From Coptis chinensis (lineage: Eukaryota; Streptophyta; Magnoliopsida; Ranunculales; Ranunculaceae), in assembly GCA_015680905.1 (NCBI GenBank), contig CM027384.1, positions 70,749,001 through 70,813,000 on the forward strand: a DNA stretch of 64,000 nt, written 5' to 3'. The notes under the pieces are model-generated. The model was given only the letters and a program-made list of their open reading frames with translations, was not told the origin of the DNA and did no database searches. How positions within the stretch are numbered: position 1 is the first letter of the stretch; each line of letters begins with the position of its first letter. The position numbers and the translations under genes are program-made. Positions 11,041 through 22,292 of this stretch are shown one piece after another.

Positions 11041-11542
11041 CTCGTAAACTTAAAAGTAAAATACATAATTCATTAACGGTCTGATTTTTGCGAATGAGTT
11101 ATGAAAATGATTAGCAAAGAGAGTACAAACCAATGATTTATAAAAAAAAACTCAAATCTAACCTTGGTTGACATATAAGAAAATGGAAAACTCCTTGAAG
11201 TGCGTGAATGACATAAGTTCTGTAATAAAAAAAAATCTAAATTCATAAATAGTGTCAATCCAAATCAAAATACGACTAAACGACATAAACAACAATAATA
11301 AGAAGTTGAGAGATCAAAATGGAAAAACCAAACACCCCACCCCCAAACAAATTTTGAAAACAGGGTTTACAAAATTTGTTTAAACACGCGGGTCTTTTAA
11401 AGTCAGATCCCCGAGACTTACTAGACTAAAACATGTATGTAACATGCAGTTTTCCATATATCAACAATCTAAAGAGTTGCAGGTCTGTCCATAAATAATT
11501 AACACAGACGGTTGCATGCACTAACCTAGCATGCAATTTCTT
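11041..11542 (-). other. 3' non-coding part of element V with a stem-loop
   Basis: It contains CCCACCCCCAAAC (a polypurine tract on the minus strand, about 11,336-11,348), a perfect 10-bp inverted repeat ACAAATTTTG/CAAAATTTGT at 11,347-11,379, and the recurring CTTTTAAAGTCAGATCCCC motif at about 11,394-11,412. The short minus ORF at 11,073-11,258 has no recognisable content. Confidence 0.5.
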
Positions 11543-12505
11543 CTATTTTCTCCGACGAAAGGGTAGCCAAGTGAATGAATGTGAGAAAATGAATGGTTGT
11601 GGAAGATATGGTGGATATGGATGAATTTTAGAAGTAAGGAATGGAAGAAATGAGAGTGTGAGGTTATCACAAAATTCAGTGGTGGAGTGGGTTGGTATAA
11701 TCACACAACTGAAAATGAAAGTATCAGGTGGCTCTTTAGGTAGTATTCTCTTACTAGGAGAGTTTAGAAAATCATGAAGCACAGAAAAAACAAGAGGGTC
11801 AAGCGCAAATGCAAGGTTCCTTTGAAAAGGTGGAGGGCGAGAAACATTGATGGAAGGTGAATGAGTGACAGGATGATGTGAGGTGGGTGAATGGTCAGGT
11901 GGTGTGTGAGGTAGGTCTTGAGAGGGTGGATCATCATAGGCTCTAAGAAACTCGTCAAAAGCCTCATCTAGCTTGGTCGCATCCACATGATTATGGTAGA
12001 CTTCTGCATCTTTGAGAAAGTCAAAAATATCATCCAAGGAGTCGAAATTGTGATTTTTGTTCTCGTCCATAAGAGAGGTATCTACTAGTGTAGGGACAAA
12101 AGTGTCGGAGTTAGAACTTCCGAAGGTTAGAAATTTGGGCATCTGATTATCAGGAAACGTGTTGTCGAAATAATCTTGAGCTAAGCTCTCGATCATGCTA
12201 ACCTCTCCATCGATAGTCGTATCTGGGAACTGTTGTATCGTTTTGAAAACATTTATCTCAATAGAAAGATGGCCAAAGGACATGGACATCGAACCATCGT
12301 GGCAGTTTATGAGCGCGTTGGCAGTTGCCAAGAAAGGACGCCCTAAAATGATAAGAACAGAGTCGTTAGCGACTTCTATGTCGAGGATAACGAAGTCGGC
12401 TGGGTAGTAAAAATTTTGAACTTTAACCAGCACATTTTCAACCACACCCTTAAGATACTTAATAGAAAGATCAGCTAATTGCAACGTCATTTTAGTTGGT
12501 TTCAT
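11543..12505 (-). pseudogene. Protease C-terminal half fused to Pro-rich tail ORF (element V)
   Basis: Residues 1-100 are the rear half of an Athila-type aspartic protease: the QLADLSIKY segment, VENVLVKVQNFYYPADFVIL, ILGRPFLATANALINC and MSMSFGHLSIEINVF. Then come an acidic linker (DSLDDIFDFLKDAE) and a Pro/His/Ser-rich tail with PPPFQRNLAFALDPL. RT should follow the linker in an autonomous element but does not. The PPFQRNL-x-FAL box is shared with element X at about 22,570. It is separated from the catalytic part of the protease by one stop at 12,506. Confidence 0.75.
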
Positions 12506-12730
12506 CTATTTTAAACCTATTTGTTTATATAAATAATAAGGGAGCAAGTTAACATTCGCCCCCAGGTCTAATAGCCCAGTCGTCGTGTGGGTATTCCCTA
12601 AGGTGCATTGTACAGTAGGACGACCAGTGTCCTTGTACTTAACAATTCCATTATGTTCAGATTGAGTTGGAAACTGTTCAGTTAAAAAGGCGTCTTTTGG
12701 TATATTGGTCTTCCGCCTAGTAGTGCACAA
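12506..12730 (-). pseudogene. Protease N-terminal half (element V)
   Basis: The open stretch reads CTTRRK, a FLTEQFP box, DTGRPTVQCTLG, then the active-site segment GLLDLGANVNLLPYYLYKQ, with the catalytic Asp in LDLG. The equivalent W segment is at about 58,400-58,200 (FLDLGSSVNLLPYYLF). It ends at a stop, and homology continues in the next ORF. The start is not a true start because this is part of a polyprotein. Confidence 0.8.
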
Positions 12731-12838
12731 CTCTTTTAGAAACTTAGCATGTTGTGGTAACTTTTTAATAGCGTCAAGAAAAGGTAGGTTTATTGTTAGA
12801 TTTTTAAAAACTTCCCTAATCTCATCAAAGTTAGTATC

Positions 12839-13305
12839 CTAGTGTAACATGGCTAGTCTCTGGGGAAACGGTGGGTTCTCTCTATATTTAGCATATGGAT
12901 CAATATGAGTTTTAACCTTGGTCGCTTTCCTTTTGGGTTGAGGTTTGACTGGCACCTTTACAAGAGTAGGATTGTCAGTTACTACATCGGTATCTAGTAA
13001 ATTATCAGGTGCAATGACCACAGGTGGGGTAACAACAGGCATAGTTACGGCGTTATCCACCACCTTGCCAGAACGAAGAGTGGTGATGACATTTAACTTA
13101 CCTATGTTTAAATGTTCATTACTAGTAGTATTGGTTACTTCAAAGGTTGTGTTTGGCATTTTAGGATTAGGTATGGCTTGACCTGGAAACACACATTTGG
13201 GTTGGATTTTCTCTTGGGCTAACTGTTAGATGGAATGATTAATGGATTGTAAAAGCTATTGGTTAGAATGATTAATAGATTGTAAAATCTGTTGGTTACA
13301 CTAAC
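12839..13305 (-). pseudogene. gag: gag C-terminal region (element V)
   Basis: This carries the gag-pro junction landmarks: a repeated QQILQSINHSN-like helix with stops (13,305-13,200), FPGQAIPNP, the TTLRSGK box and PFPQRLA. Closest visible relative: W at 58,900-58,500. The N-terminal gag and zinc knuckle would lie to the right but are missing because the sequence switches at about 13,301-13,305 to an LTR end. Confidence 0.75.
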
Positions 13306-13317
13306 ACATCAAGTCTT
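13301..13317 (-). repeat. LTR fragment left of the LINE, including its target-site copy
   Basis: CTAACACATCAAGTCTT is identical to 25,931-25,947 inside the LTR at 25,410. The last ten bases, ATCAAGTCTT, recur at 19,384-19,393 where the LTR resumes after the LINE. Confidence 0.8.
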
Positions 13318-13604
13318 ATGTGTTATGGGGACCTTTGTGGTTTTTATCTCGGATACATCAAGTCTTTAATCTCGGATACAAATCTTTGTGGTTTTCTAAC
13401 CATGGGGACCTTAAGTGAGAGAAAAGGGGTAACTTAAGTTTATTCTAACCCAACGATCTGGTGCGCCTATATTTCCTAAAATAGAACTTTTTAGATTAGG
13501 TTTCTCAATCCTATCTTCTTTTCATCTAGTTTCTTTCCTTTTCTGGGTAGTTTCAGACCAACTGAGAAAAGGATTTTTTATCGTTTTCTGTCAACCTTTT
13601 CGAT
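13318..13604 (+). other. 5' end and 5' UTR of the LINE
   Basis: It contains a short reshuffled repeat (TTTGTGGTTTT and ATCTCGGATACA each occur twice, around a further copy of the target sequence), then a leader rich in GAGAGAAAAGGGG. An internal promoter is expected in such elements but cannot be identified by eye. Confidence 0.5.
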
Positions 13605-15175
13605 ATGGCTTCATCTTCCGCTTCCCACCCCTCTCTCTCTCCCCCCCCCTCCACCATTCCTTTAGAGTTCGCTGTTCCAGAACTTAAACTGAACTTCTAC
13701 AGCTACCACGACTTTAAATAGCTATTCACCCATCATAGAAGATGGCGCTGCAGTTGTCCCGCAAGAACTTATTGAAGAAGGTATTGATGAATGGAAAGAT
13801 ACATTGGTAGGGTATTTCTTAGATAAGCGAATGGGATTTCCTTTTGTTAAGAATACTCTGGAAAGAACCTGGAAGATCAAAGGATCTATGGAGATAACAA
13901 CAGACAGAGATTTATTTTTCATCAGATTTTCCATGATTGAAGACAAATAGATGGTGATGGAAGGTGGTCCTATCTTCATTGTAGGGAAGATATTTGTAGT
14001 TAGGTCTTGGTCACCAGAGATAGAAGGGCAAAGGAACAATACTAACACCGTACCAATATGGGCAAAAATCTTCAAAGTCCCAAAAGAACTCTGGACAAAA
14101 AATGGGCTCTCATACTTGGCCAGCTTGATTGGTGAGCATCTCTGTATGGATGGCACAATATCGGAGAAAAAAAGACTCGACTTTGCTAAGGTCTACGTAA
14201 CTATTCCCCTGTCTTTTGATTTTCCCAAATCAGTAAAACTCAAAATCGGGGGTAAATATGTGTATCTGGATGTGGAGTACCCATGGAAGCCACCCTCTTG
14301 CACCATATGTTGTCGGTTTGGGCATACAACAACCAAATGCCCTGCTTCCCCACCTCAGGTCTGGGTTCCTAGGCCAAGAAATGTAAGAGTCCAAGAAAGG
14401 ACTGCACTAGCTACAGTTATGAACTCTGACAATTCCCCTGAAGCTCCTCCCCTCTGACTCGAACTCTGAAATATCTCTCGATGATCTTTGCTGCTTCTGG
14501 TTGCAAATTCTCGATCATTTCTTTGTTATAGTTGTGAGCTCTGACATTTCTCCTGATACCATTCCAAGCTCAGCTTCTGACAATACTTCAACTGCAAGAC
14601 CTAGCCCCTCTTTACAGTTGGTAACCTCTGAGATCACTGCGGAATTACATGGAGTCACAAATGGTCATGCAGAGTCAGCCCCCAGTAGTAGGGGGCCTTT
14701 ATTAGCCACTCCGACACTCCTTGTTAGGAACTTACCTCCTTCTGGAGGCTCGCTGCTCAACTCTCTTCAGGGCAATACTCCATTTGCCCTGAGAACACCC
14801 TCATCTAGAGACAGAAATAGTGATGCTGGGCCTCGAGGTAAAGAAGTAGTGATCTATACCACTTCTCAAGAGCAAAATGAGACAACAAGGAATGATAATA
14901 GCATCCTTACTAAGGAAGAGTTATTCCACTTCAATGTAGAGAATAACACTTATGCAACCCTTGTTCTGGAGGAAGAAGGAATAGCAGATGACGATATCTC
15001 TGAGCAGCAAGAGGAACCATTTGATGACCAGAATGTGATATTGAATCTAGCTCCACCTTTGCGTATGCCATCACAGGTTACCACTAGAGCTCAACTTCAA
15101 CAGCAGCAGCTATTAGGCAAAAGAGGTAAAGGAAGGGCCAAGGGCTCAGGTAGCAAAAACAAACAAAAAAGATAG
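13605..15175 (+). pseudogene. LINE ORF1 (DUF4283 plus zinc knuckle)
   Basis: ORF1 proteins of plant LINEs bind element RNA. ATG at 13,605 opens a frame of 38 codons that stops at 13,719-13,721. Homology then continues in another frame (DTLVGYFLDKRMGFPFVKN, DUF4283) to a stop at 13,948, and on from 13,951: IWAKIFKVPKELW, then CTICCRFGHTTTKC (CCHC knuckle, zf-CCHC_4 type). A frameshift near 14,460-14,500 leads to a Ser/Pro-rich then acidic tail, ending in a basic GKRGKGRAKGSGSKNKQKR. ORF2 starts ten bases after its stop. Confidence 0.85.
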
Positions 15176-15184
15176 ATTTTTTTT

Positions 15185-15870
15185 ATGAAGATATGTATAT
15201 ATAATATTAGAGGAATAAATGATCTGAAAAAAGCAAGAGATCTTAATAGTTTCAAAGTTTGGAATAAATTATCATGTTTTTGCTTCCTAGAAACGAAAGT
15301 CAAAAGAGAAAAATTTCATGGTATAAGTAATGTTTGTTGTCCTTCTTGGACTTTTGAGAACATTTACTCTAGTGATTTCTCTGGTTGTATTTGGCTCGCT
15401 TGGGATCCTTCTAAGCTATATGTCTCTAAAATCCTGGAAAGTGCTCAATTTATCCATGCTCAAGTCACTGTACTAGCTTCTGCACAAGCTTTTCATCTTA
15501 CGAGTATCTATGCAAGCAATAAAAGATCGAAAAGCGGATACTCGGCAAGATCTCATCAACTGCATGGAGCGATTCTTGGGCCTTGGTGTGTGATGGTGAC
15601 TTTAACAATGTCCTTTACTCTCATGAAAGGATCAGATCAGAATTGGTTCATCCTAGGGAAACTACTCCCTTTGCTCACTGTCTCAACACTGTAAGTCTTT
15701 ATGATCATAGCTCTAGTTGTTTTTTTTTACTTGGACTAATAATGGAGATGGCTTTTTTAGAAAGCGGTCCAAGATAGACAAGTGCATGATCAACCCTATG
15801 TGGGTAACTATGTTCCCCTCTTCTGGAGTCGAGTTCTTACCATAGGGTCTCTCTAATCACACTCTAATTG
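15185..15870 (+). pseudogene. LINE ORF2 endonuclease domain (APE type)
   Basis: The endonuclease nicks target DNA to start target-primed reverse transcription. It opens MKICIYNIRGINDLKKA (catalytic Asn in NIRG), then FLETKVK (catalytic Glu), IWLAWDP, and in a second frame GDFNNVLY (Asp/Asn motif). The frame is lost at about 15,590 and again around 15,720. The S-D-H end motif is replaced by SNH at about 15,850. It is therefore inactive. Confidence 0.85.
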
Positions 15871-17869
15871 TGTTAACTCTTTCTAACAAGATTACTTGCA
15901 GACCTCCTTTTAGATTTTGCAACTACTGGGTGGTCAATCTTTTATTCAAGGATACTCTTTGCAAATGTTGGTCCATACCAATCCAAGGAAATTCTTCCTA
16001 TATGCTCTCAAAAAAGCTTAAACTTCTAAAGGCGACTCTCAAAGGATGGCCTAGACTCAACTCTACAGATCTTCAGAATTTGCTGAACACTAGAAAAACA
16101 AATCTTAAAGAGATTCAAAAGCAACTGCATGCAAAACCTCTAGACATCCATCTATGCAATCTTGAAAGAGTAAAGAGGTCGGAGCTATGTTCTCTCATGC
16201 TCATGGAGGAATATGATCTCTTGCAAAGAACTTACACTGATTGGCTATCTTTTGGGGACAAATGCAATTCTTTCTTTCACAACTCTGTGAAAGAAAAAAA
16301 GACCAGAAATAACATTTGGTCTATTATTGATTCACAAGGGGATTTACAGGAGGGGCAAGACAATGTTGCCCAAGCATTCATTTCTTATTACTCTGATCTC
16401 TTGGGTGAAGCCTCTCTATCTACATGCTCTCCTCAGTTCCTCGAGCAGCTAGACCTCCATGTGTTAACAGCAAATATGGCCAATAACCTGGTGAAGGATA
16501 TTTCAGACTTGGAAATCAAAGAAGCAATATTCTCTATGGATGATAATAAAACCCCGGGACCAGATGGGTTTAACTCCTTCTTCTTCAAGAAATCTTGGGA
16601 TATTGTGGGTAAGGATTTCATTCTTGCCATTAAGCATATGTTTTTTTATAAATCCATCCAGAGAGGTACAAACTCTACTCTTCTAAGCTTAGTACCTAAA
16701 ACTCTTGCTCCTTATAGGGTTGATAAATTTTGACCCATTGCTTGTTGTAATACTATCTATAAATGTGTTACTAAGATTCTTACAAGCAGGATGAAGGATT
16801 GTATCACTTTCTTAATCTCTGGAGCTCAGTCTGCATTTGTACTAGGTAGAAATATCCAAGATAATCTCATTCTGGCCCATGAACTTATTCGAGGCTACTC
16901 AAGGAAACATGGAACAAGAAATTGTGCAATCAATATCGATATCAGGAAAGCATTTGATTCAGTCAACTGGAATGCAATGGAGATAATTCTACATAGTTTT
17001 GGATTCCCCTTCTCTTCATAGACTGGCTTACAATGTGCTATGGCTCTCCATTATATTCCATTATTATAAATGGCACTTCTGAAGGCTTCTTCGAAGGCGA
17101 AAAAGGTTTGCAGCAAGGTGATGCTATCTTGCCATATCTATTTTTTCTGGTTATAGAGATACTATCTAGACTTCTAAGGTAAGCACTCATCTCTGGGCAG
17201 ATTCATCCTCACTCTAAGTGCAAAAAATTAAGTATCTCGCATTTGTTTTTTGCGGATGATGTCTTACTTTTCTGCAAAGGTGACATGAACTCCATGCTAG
17301 CAGTGAAGGAGATACTCCAGAAATTCTCACAAACTACAGGACTGAATATAAACTCTGCCAAATCCACTCTTCTTGTTGGTTGTATGTCTCACGCTGTTGG
17401 TGAGGATCTAGCCAATGCAATGGACATCTCTCTCATATCACCTCCTATCTCTTATCTTGGTCTTCCCTTGACATCATCAAGACTTGGAATAAGAGATTGT
17501 CTCCCATTGGTGGAAAGATTAACTTCCAGAATATCCAACTGGAAGAATAAAACTCTATCCAAAGCAGGTAGACTAGAACTCATTCAGTCAGTTCTATCAT
17601 CCTTCCAAGTTTATTGGTCCAAAAATTTTGTTCTACTTAAGAAAGTTCTTGACAAGGTCTCCAAGATTTGCAATCGATTTCTTTGGTCTAACCCTAGCAT
17701 GACAAACAAGATGCACCACGCAAGTCATGAGGCTCTTAGATACTCAAAGGAGCAGGGTGGTTTGGGCATAACAGATGCAAGAACATGGAACAAGGCTGCA
17801 TATTGTGGATTAGTTTATAGAATTACAGTGAAAGAGGATTCCTTGTGGGCTACCTGGACATGGAGTTAG
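15871..17869 (+). pseudogene. LINE ORF2 reverse transcriptase domain
   Basis: The first part (15,870-16,733) has the linker and RT entry: NKTPGPDGFNSFFFKKSW, then LVPKT. A stop at 16,732 breaks it. It resumes at 16,791 with GAQSAFVLGRNIQDNLILAHE and AINIDIRKAFDSVNW, breaks at 17,019, and resumes at 17,243 with FADDVLLFCKG, the catalytic FADD box, followed by GLNINSAKS, YLGLPL and the thumb (LSKAGRLELIQSVLSS). A stop at 17,867 separates it from the zf-RVT part. It belongs to the plant L1 clade by motif order. Confidence 0.9.
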
Positions 17870-17896
17870 CAAATCAAAAAGCAGTATTTCTGGACT

Positions 17897-18691
17897 ATGA
17901 AAATTCCTTCCAGCTGCTCTTGGGTTTGGAGAGGAATACTACAGCACAGAGATATAACCAGAAATCATATTAAGTATATTAATGCAGACGACATGAATAC
18001 TTGGTTCTGGCATGACCTATGGTGCACAAGCAAACCTCTGTGGGAGATACCGGAAGCAAGGAACCTTATCAATCTCAATGAGGATGCAAAGGTCAGTGAT
18101 GTATTGGAACAAGGAGAATGGACTTCAGCTATCACTTCTCTTCTAAATGGACACATTAGGAATTCTATTATGGGGACTGAAGTAAATAGATACCTAGAGA
18201 AGGATGAAGTGGTATGGGCTCCTAGTACCACAGGTGAATTTACAGTGAAATATGTGTATGCAGTGCTAAGGAAAATGCGATCTAAGGTGAAATGGTATAG
18301 AGTAGTGTGGGGGAAGCTCTCTGTACCTAAGCATTCTTTCACTTTATGGCAGTTACTCTCAAACTGCCTTCCTACACAAGACAGGCGGACCCAAAGGAAA
18401 GTTTTGCAACACTCTGAATGCAGTCTCTGTAATGCTTCGACAGAACACTCTAAGCATTTATTCTTTGATTGTCAATATTCAAAGAAAGCCTGGGAACAAG
18501 TTAAGAGCAGATTTGGGATAGGTGGGAATGTAAAGGGCTCTACTGAAGAATGGTATAAGATCTTCAGACTTTGTAGAATCAACTCATCCAGTGTTGATAT
18601 CTATAAGGCATGCATTGGTGCTACTATCCATGAAATATGGTGTGAGAGAAATAGAAGGAAGAAAAAGAATCAAAAGGTCCCATCACAGTAG
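17897..18691 (+). pseudogene. LINE ORF2 zf-RVT region
   Basis: The open stretch has SSCSWVWRGILQ (post-RT conserved box), then the zinc-binding reverse-transcriptase domain: FTVKYVYAVLR, WGKLSVPKHSFTLWQLL, LPTQDRR, and CSLCNASTEHSKHLFFDC with the C-x2-C...H...C ligands. It ends with SVDIYKACIGATIHEIWCERN. This is part of one ORF2 polyprotein with its neighbours. Confidence 0.85.
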
Positions 18692-18706
18692 TTAAGTAAC
18701 AAGATT

Positions 18707-19312
18707 ATGTCCAATATGAAGCTATACTTTCAAAGGAATCTATCAGATGTAAATGAATCCGCATCTCTGAGAATATTGACAGGGAGATTGGGACTTAAGC
18801 TAAACTTCAAATACTCAGCTCCCAACTGGATAAAATGGGCACCAGCAGAGGAGGACTCTTTCATGTTAAATACAGATGAATTAGTTCAAGAAAATGGAAA
18901 TGGATTTGGCAAGATCTTTAGGGATTCTCTGGGGAATGTAAGTCTAGTGTATGCAGGAAGTTCGCATAAACCTTCGATACTTTACCAAGAACTCCTTGCT
19001 ATAGCCAAGGGACTTCAGTTCGCGAAGGAGATAGGAGTATCCAAGCTCAAAGTCAACTCAGATTCTTCAGGAGCGGTAAGCATCATTAGGGGCCCAGGTC
19101 AAAGCCCATGGTACTGTTCCAATATAGTGGCCCAAATTGAATCGCTTAGAAAACACTTTCTCAAATGTTGTTTTAAGCATGTATATAAGGAGGGTAATCA
19201 AGCAGTTGATTACCTTTTAAAGATGTACAAATCTCGAGTTGATCTTGGCATTTCCTTTTATCCTCCTCTTGATTTTAAATTACATAACATTGTCGAAGAG
19301 GATAGAAAATGA
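18707..19312 (+). pseudogene. LINE ORF2 RNase H domain
   Basis: This is an RVT_3-type RNase H as found at the C-terminus of plant L1 ORF2. Visible residues: FMLNTDELVQ (first Asp), YQELLAIAKGL (Glu), KVNSDSSGAV (Asp), and a C-terminal HVYKEGNQAVDYL. The glycine that usually follows the first Asp reads Glu, and the final Asp box reads AVD where VAD is usual, so activity is doubtful. The stop is at 19,310-19,312, followed by 60 bases of 3' UTR and the A-tail. Confidence 0.85.
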
Positions 19313-19383
19313 ACTATGTACTTGAGAATTTCTTAATACAGGTTGAGGTCTGCCATAACCTTTAAACTTTTGAAAAAAAACAA

Positions 19384-20219
19384 ATCAAGTCTTCATCAAA
19401 GTTTTAATCAAACCCCTCTAATGGGGGTTTAGCTAAGATTCATTAGACTATCAAAATTAAAAGAATAATAATAAGACATAGTTGAAACAATATAAATAAC
19501 TTGGCTTTATTAATGGTGTCTAGGCTAGAAAACAATAATTACATTTTTAAACTAAAGAATAAAACTAATTTATTATCTAATAGGAGAGAGAGTTAGAGAA
19601 CCCTAATTTACAACTAAACTAAATAGGGGAGTAGCCAAGTTTTGTTTAGCCTTAACCCTCTTTATATAGGAGAGGGTTAGGTTTACAATTTCGTGCATGG
19701 GCTTTGGAGCTATGTTTTAGGCCATTAAATCAAGCCCAAAACCTAATTACTTAAGTCCAAAAAGGATTTATCTACTGGAAATTATTGCAATAGCCTTTGC
19801 ATTTATTTTTACTCTTCTGATTGGATCAAGATCAGAACCATTAGAAATCTCTTTCTGAGCCGGTCGTTTTGACATACAGTAGTCTCCATTCTGAGGTATG
19901 AGTCCAAAGATACGGCTTGCGGAAGTTCTATTGACTTTTCTACTCTATTTCTACCCACGTTGATTTTGACTTTTCATCTTTGACTGGGATTTAAAAAAAC
20001 TTTTTCTCCTTGAAACTTGGGCTTTAACCATAGAACTTCTTAGCAACCAACCTTTGCTCCTTTCTCTTACAAAAGTGACATATTTCTTCATATATTTGAC
20101 TCCAATACCTGAAATACACAAAAGCACGTAAACAGTACTAACTCTTATTTATTATACACATAATTGGTCTAAATATAATATTATTAAAGGGTTAAAACTA
20201 CAGTTTTGGGCTCTTATCA
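19384..20219 (-). repeat. 3' LTR of element X (truncated, LINE-interrupted)
   Basis: It aligns end to end with 25,938-26,714 plus 34,282-34,340, with roughly one difference per 15 bases by eye. Its right end ...CTCTTATCA is the LTR start TGATAAGAG on the minus strand. A minus-strand TATATAAAG box lies at 19,660-19,668. The other end continues across the LINE to 13,301 and then stops, so about 520 bp present in the 25,410 copy are missing. Confidence 0.85.
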
Positions 20220-20258
20220 AACCAACCCCAAACAGCATTTTGCTTGTCCTCAAGCAAA
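20220..20258 (-). other. Polypurine tract and stem-loop at the 3' LTR of X
   Basis: On the minus strand a perfect 8-bp stem TTTGCTTG/CAAGCAAA encloses the loop AGGA (20,239-20,258). Then GTTTGGGGTTGGT abuts the LTR start TGATAAG. The polypurine tract primes plus-strand synthesis (family knowledge). Confidence 0.7.
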
Positions 20259-22292
20259 TATGAGAAATTAAAATAAGTGACCAAAAATAGAGTTCTAACT
20301 AATCTTGTTTCGCCAAGTGCGATTGCATTAACCATATGCAATAAGGCCTTAAACCACTAGTAATTCCCTAGTGGACTAGTTATAGCATCGTGAGAGTTTT
20401 CCAGAGAAGGTACTCACAAACTTCATCTATACTACAACGACTAAGAAATAAAATTATTGTTTTCTTATTTATTCTCAGATATCTATACATTTCACTAGCA
20501 ATGAAAACAGAATAATCAATTCGAAATCTAAACTAATATGTGTGTAATAATCAATAATCTACGGATAAACATATATATAATGAACTAAGCTATGAAATGC
20601 AATAACTGGTCTGTTTCTGAAACTTTGGAATAACGTCCTTAAGTAGGTCCTCACATATATGTCAAGACAAAAACACTCTGATTTTTCCACTCAAGTTTCG
20701 CTTACTCCAGTGTGTAGTGGGCACACTTTACCTTACAATCTCAATGACGTACAAGAAAGCCGAAGTCGATCAAACACATCTGTCACTTACTATCACACTA
20801 ACCTATTCCTAATTGAGCTAGAGGTCTTTATTAGGTGTTGCGGGGATTAAGTGATGGTTTAAGAAGGAAGAAAATGGATATTCAAAAGGACAAGTCAGAG
20901 ATAATAAGGTCTTCAAAATATGTAACTAGAGAAAACCTTGTTCTTAGTTTGCTTCTATACTTTGTTTCCATCCTTAGCCATTTTTTTTCTTTTTCTTTTG
21001 GCTTTTGACTCTTTTGATTCTGTTTTTAGAGTTCTAACTTTTTTTTTTCTTTTTTTCTTTTCTTTGGATGGAAACTGCCTTTTCTTTTCTTATTTGAAGC
21101 AACTAACAAATTCTTGGTTTTCCACAGGTCTTTCTCTTTTCTTTTCTTCATTTCATCTCTATTCTCAGACTCATTTAAAAATTGGTAGGCTGATTTTATT
21201 TTTATTTGTTTTTTATAAAAGGGTAAAGGATTGTGGTTTATGAAAAGGCTAAGGAAAGGCCTCAGAGGGGCGACTAACGGAAAATAACTTCATATAAGTT
21301 TGAATTTCTGGTTATATCGATCCAAAAAGGGCATAAATTCTCGCTTAGGATATGGTATAGTGATCAAACAAGTGGTCGTGTTATTTCTCTATTCGGAATT
21401 TACTTCTCCCTTGTGTCATTACTTAGATACTTCACTCATATAAGACTTTTAGGCTATATTCTCAAAGGATTTGTAGAATAAGTACTCTAGCCTAGATTTC
21501 AGAAACTTACTGCCAATACAAACATAGATGTTCATGCAATATATTTATGGAAAGATGCAATGATTATTACCTACATATTAACCTAAGTTTCTAAAAACTA
21601 TTCTAATTTAAAAACTAAAGTGAAACTTCTAGACTACTATCATCACAGAAAAAGAAACAATACCAATATTCCTAAGTGCATAATATATATATATCTTACT
21701 CGGTGCCTAATTTTTGCAAATGTTTTTATCCCACCCCCAAACAATCGAACGCTTTGTCCTCAAAGTGTAAAGAGATAAGGAAATAATTTACCATAGAAAC
21801 GTGATAAAAATTGGCAATACCTATAACAAAAATATGATAACATGAAGCACAATTAAGCTGTTACGTACTAACTAACACAAATTCTACTGGAGTAAACATG
21901 ACAAGCAAAGGGTGAAAAACAAATTTGAAATGAAATACCAAAATATGCCACCACCAAACAAAATTTGAAAACTCTTTATAAGTTTAAAAAAATTCCATTA
22001 AGGTGGTATTTTACAAAAAATTGTATAGGTCTTTTAAAGTCAGATTCCCCTAGACTTAATGTGGGGTCGTTTTAAGTTAGATTCCTCTAGACTGTGCACA
22101 CCCCCAAACAAGCAAGAAATTGGGGTGGCACAAAAATGGATGATGCGTGGTCAACTATAAACTAATAGTCGAAAGAGTTGGGTCTAGCCATAAAAACGTG
22201 ATGAAGTTGTATAATTGGAAGCAATCATGTAGAAGGATGAATGAAAACTTATGCAACCCATCAAAGAACATATGCAAATCATCATGTTGTAC
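20259..22292 (-). other. 3' non-coding region of element X
   Basis: AT-rich and T-rich. It is homologous to 34,383-36,050 over most of its length. It holds an internal stem-loop plus polypurine module at 21,731-21,765 (minus stem CTTTG/CAAAG, loop AGGA, then GTTTGGGGGTGGG). Two copies of the (C)TTTTAAAGTCAGATTCC / TTTTAAGTTAGATTCC motif lie at about 22,030-22,100. Plus-strand ORFs at 20,659 and 20,938 are judged not to be genes. Confidence 0.6.

Larger units (their letters stand above)
11041..13305 (-). mobile_element. Element V: minus-strand gag/protease remnant without RT
   Basis: In the minus direction this runs from the gag C-terminal region at 13,305, through protease, into a Pro-rich tail ORF ending at 11,543, and then into 3' non-coding sequence. 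RT, RNase H and integrase are absent. The tail resembles the last ORF of element X (22,293-22,898), so V looks like a non-autonomous relative of X rather than a simple deletion of W. Both ends are cut: at about 13,301 it meets an LTR end, and at about 11,040 it meets element A. Confidence 0.65.
13318..19383 (+). mobile_element. L1-type LINE inserted in an LTR
   Basis: The element has ORF1 (DUF4283 and CCHC knuckle), ORF2 (endonuclease, RT, zf-RVT, RNase H) and a short A-rich tail (GAAAAAAAAC at 19,373-19,382). It is flanked by the 10-bp duplication ATCAAGTCTT (13,308-13,317 and 19,384-19,393). It sits inside the LTR of element X, whose uninterrupted counterpart is at 25,931 onward. Length is about 6.07 kb, typical for a full-length plant L1. 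All ORFs carry stops or frameshifts. The exact 5' end is uncertain because ACATCAAGTCTT occurs again at 13,355-13,366. Confidence 0.9.

Noticed and set aside
20659..21243. Plus-strand ORFs in the 3' region of X, with a similar one at 34,644-34,994
   Set aside because: The similarity between the two follows from shared non-coding element sequence. The encoded strand is opposite to the element and no domain is visible; 20,938-21,243 is just T-rich.
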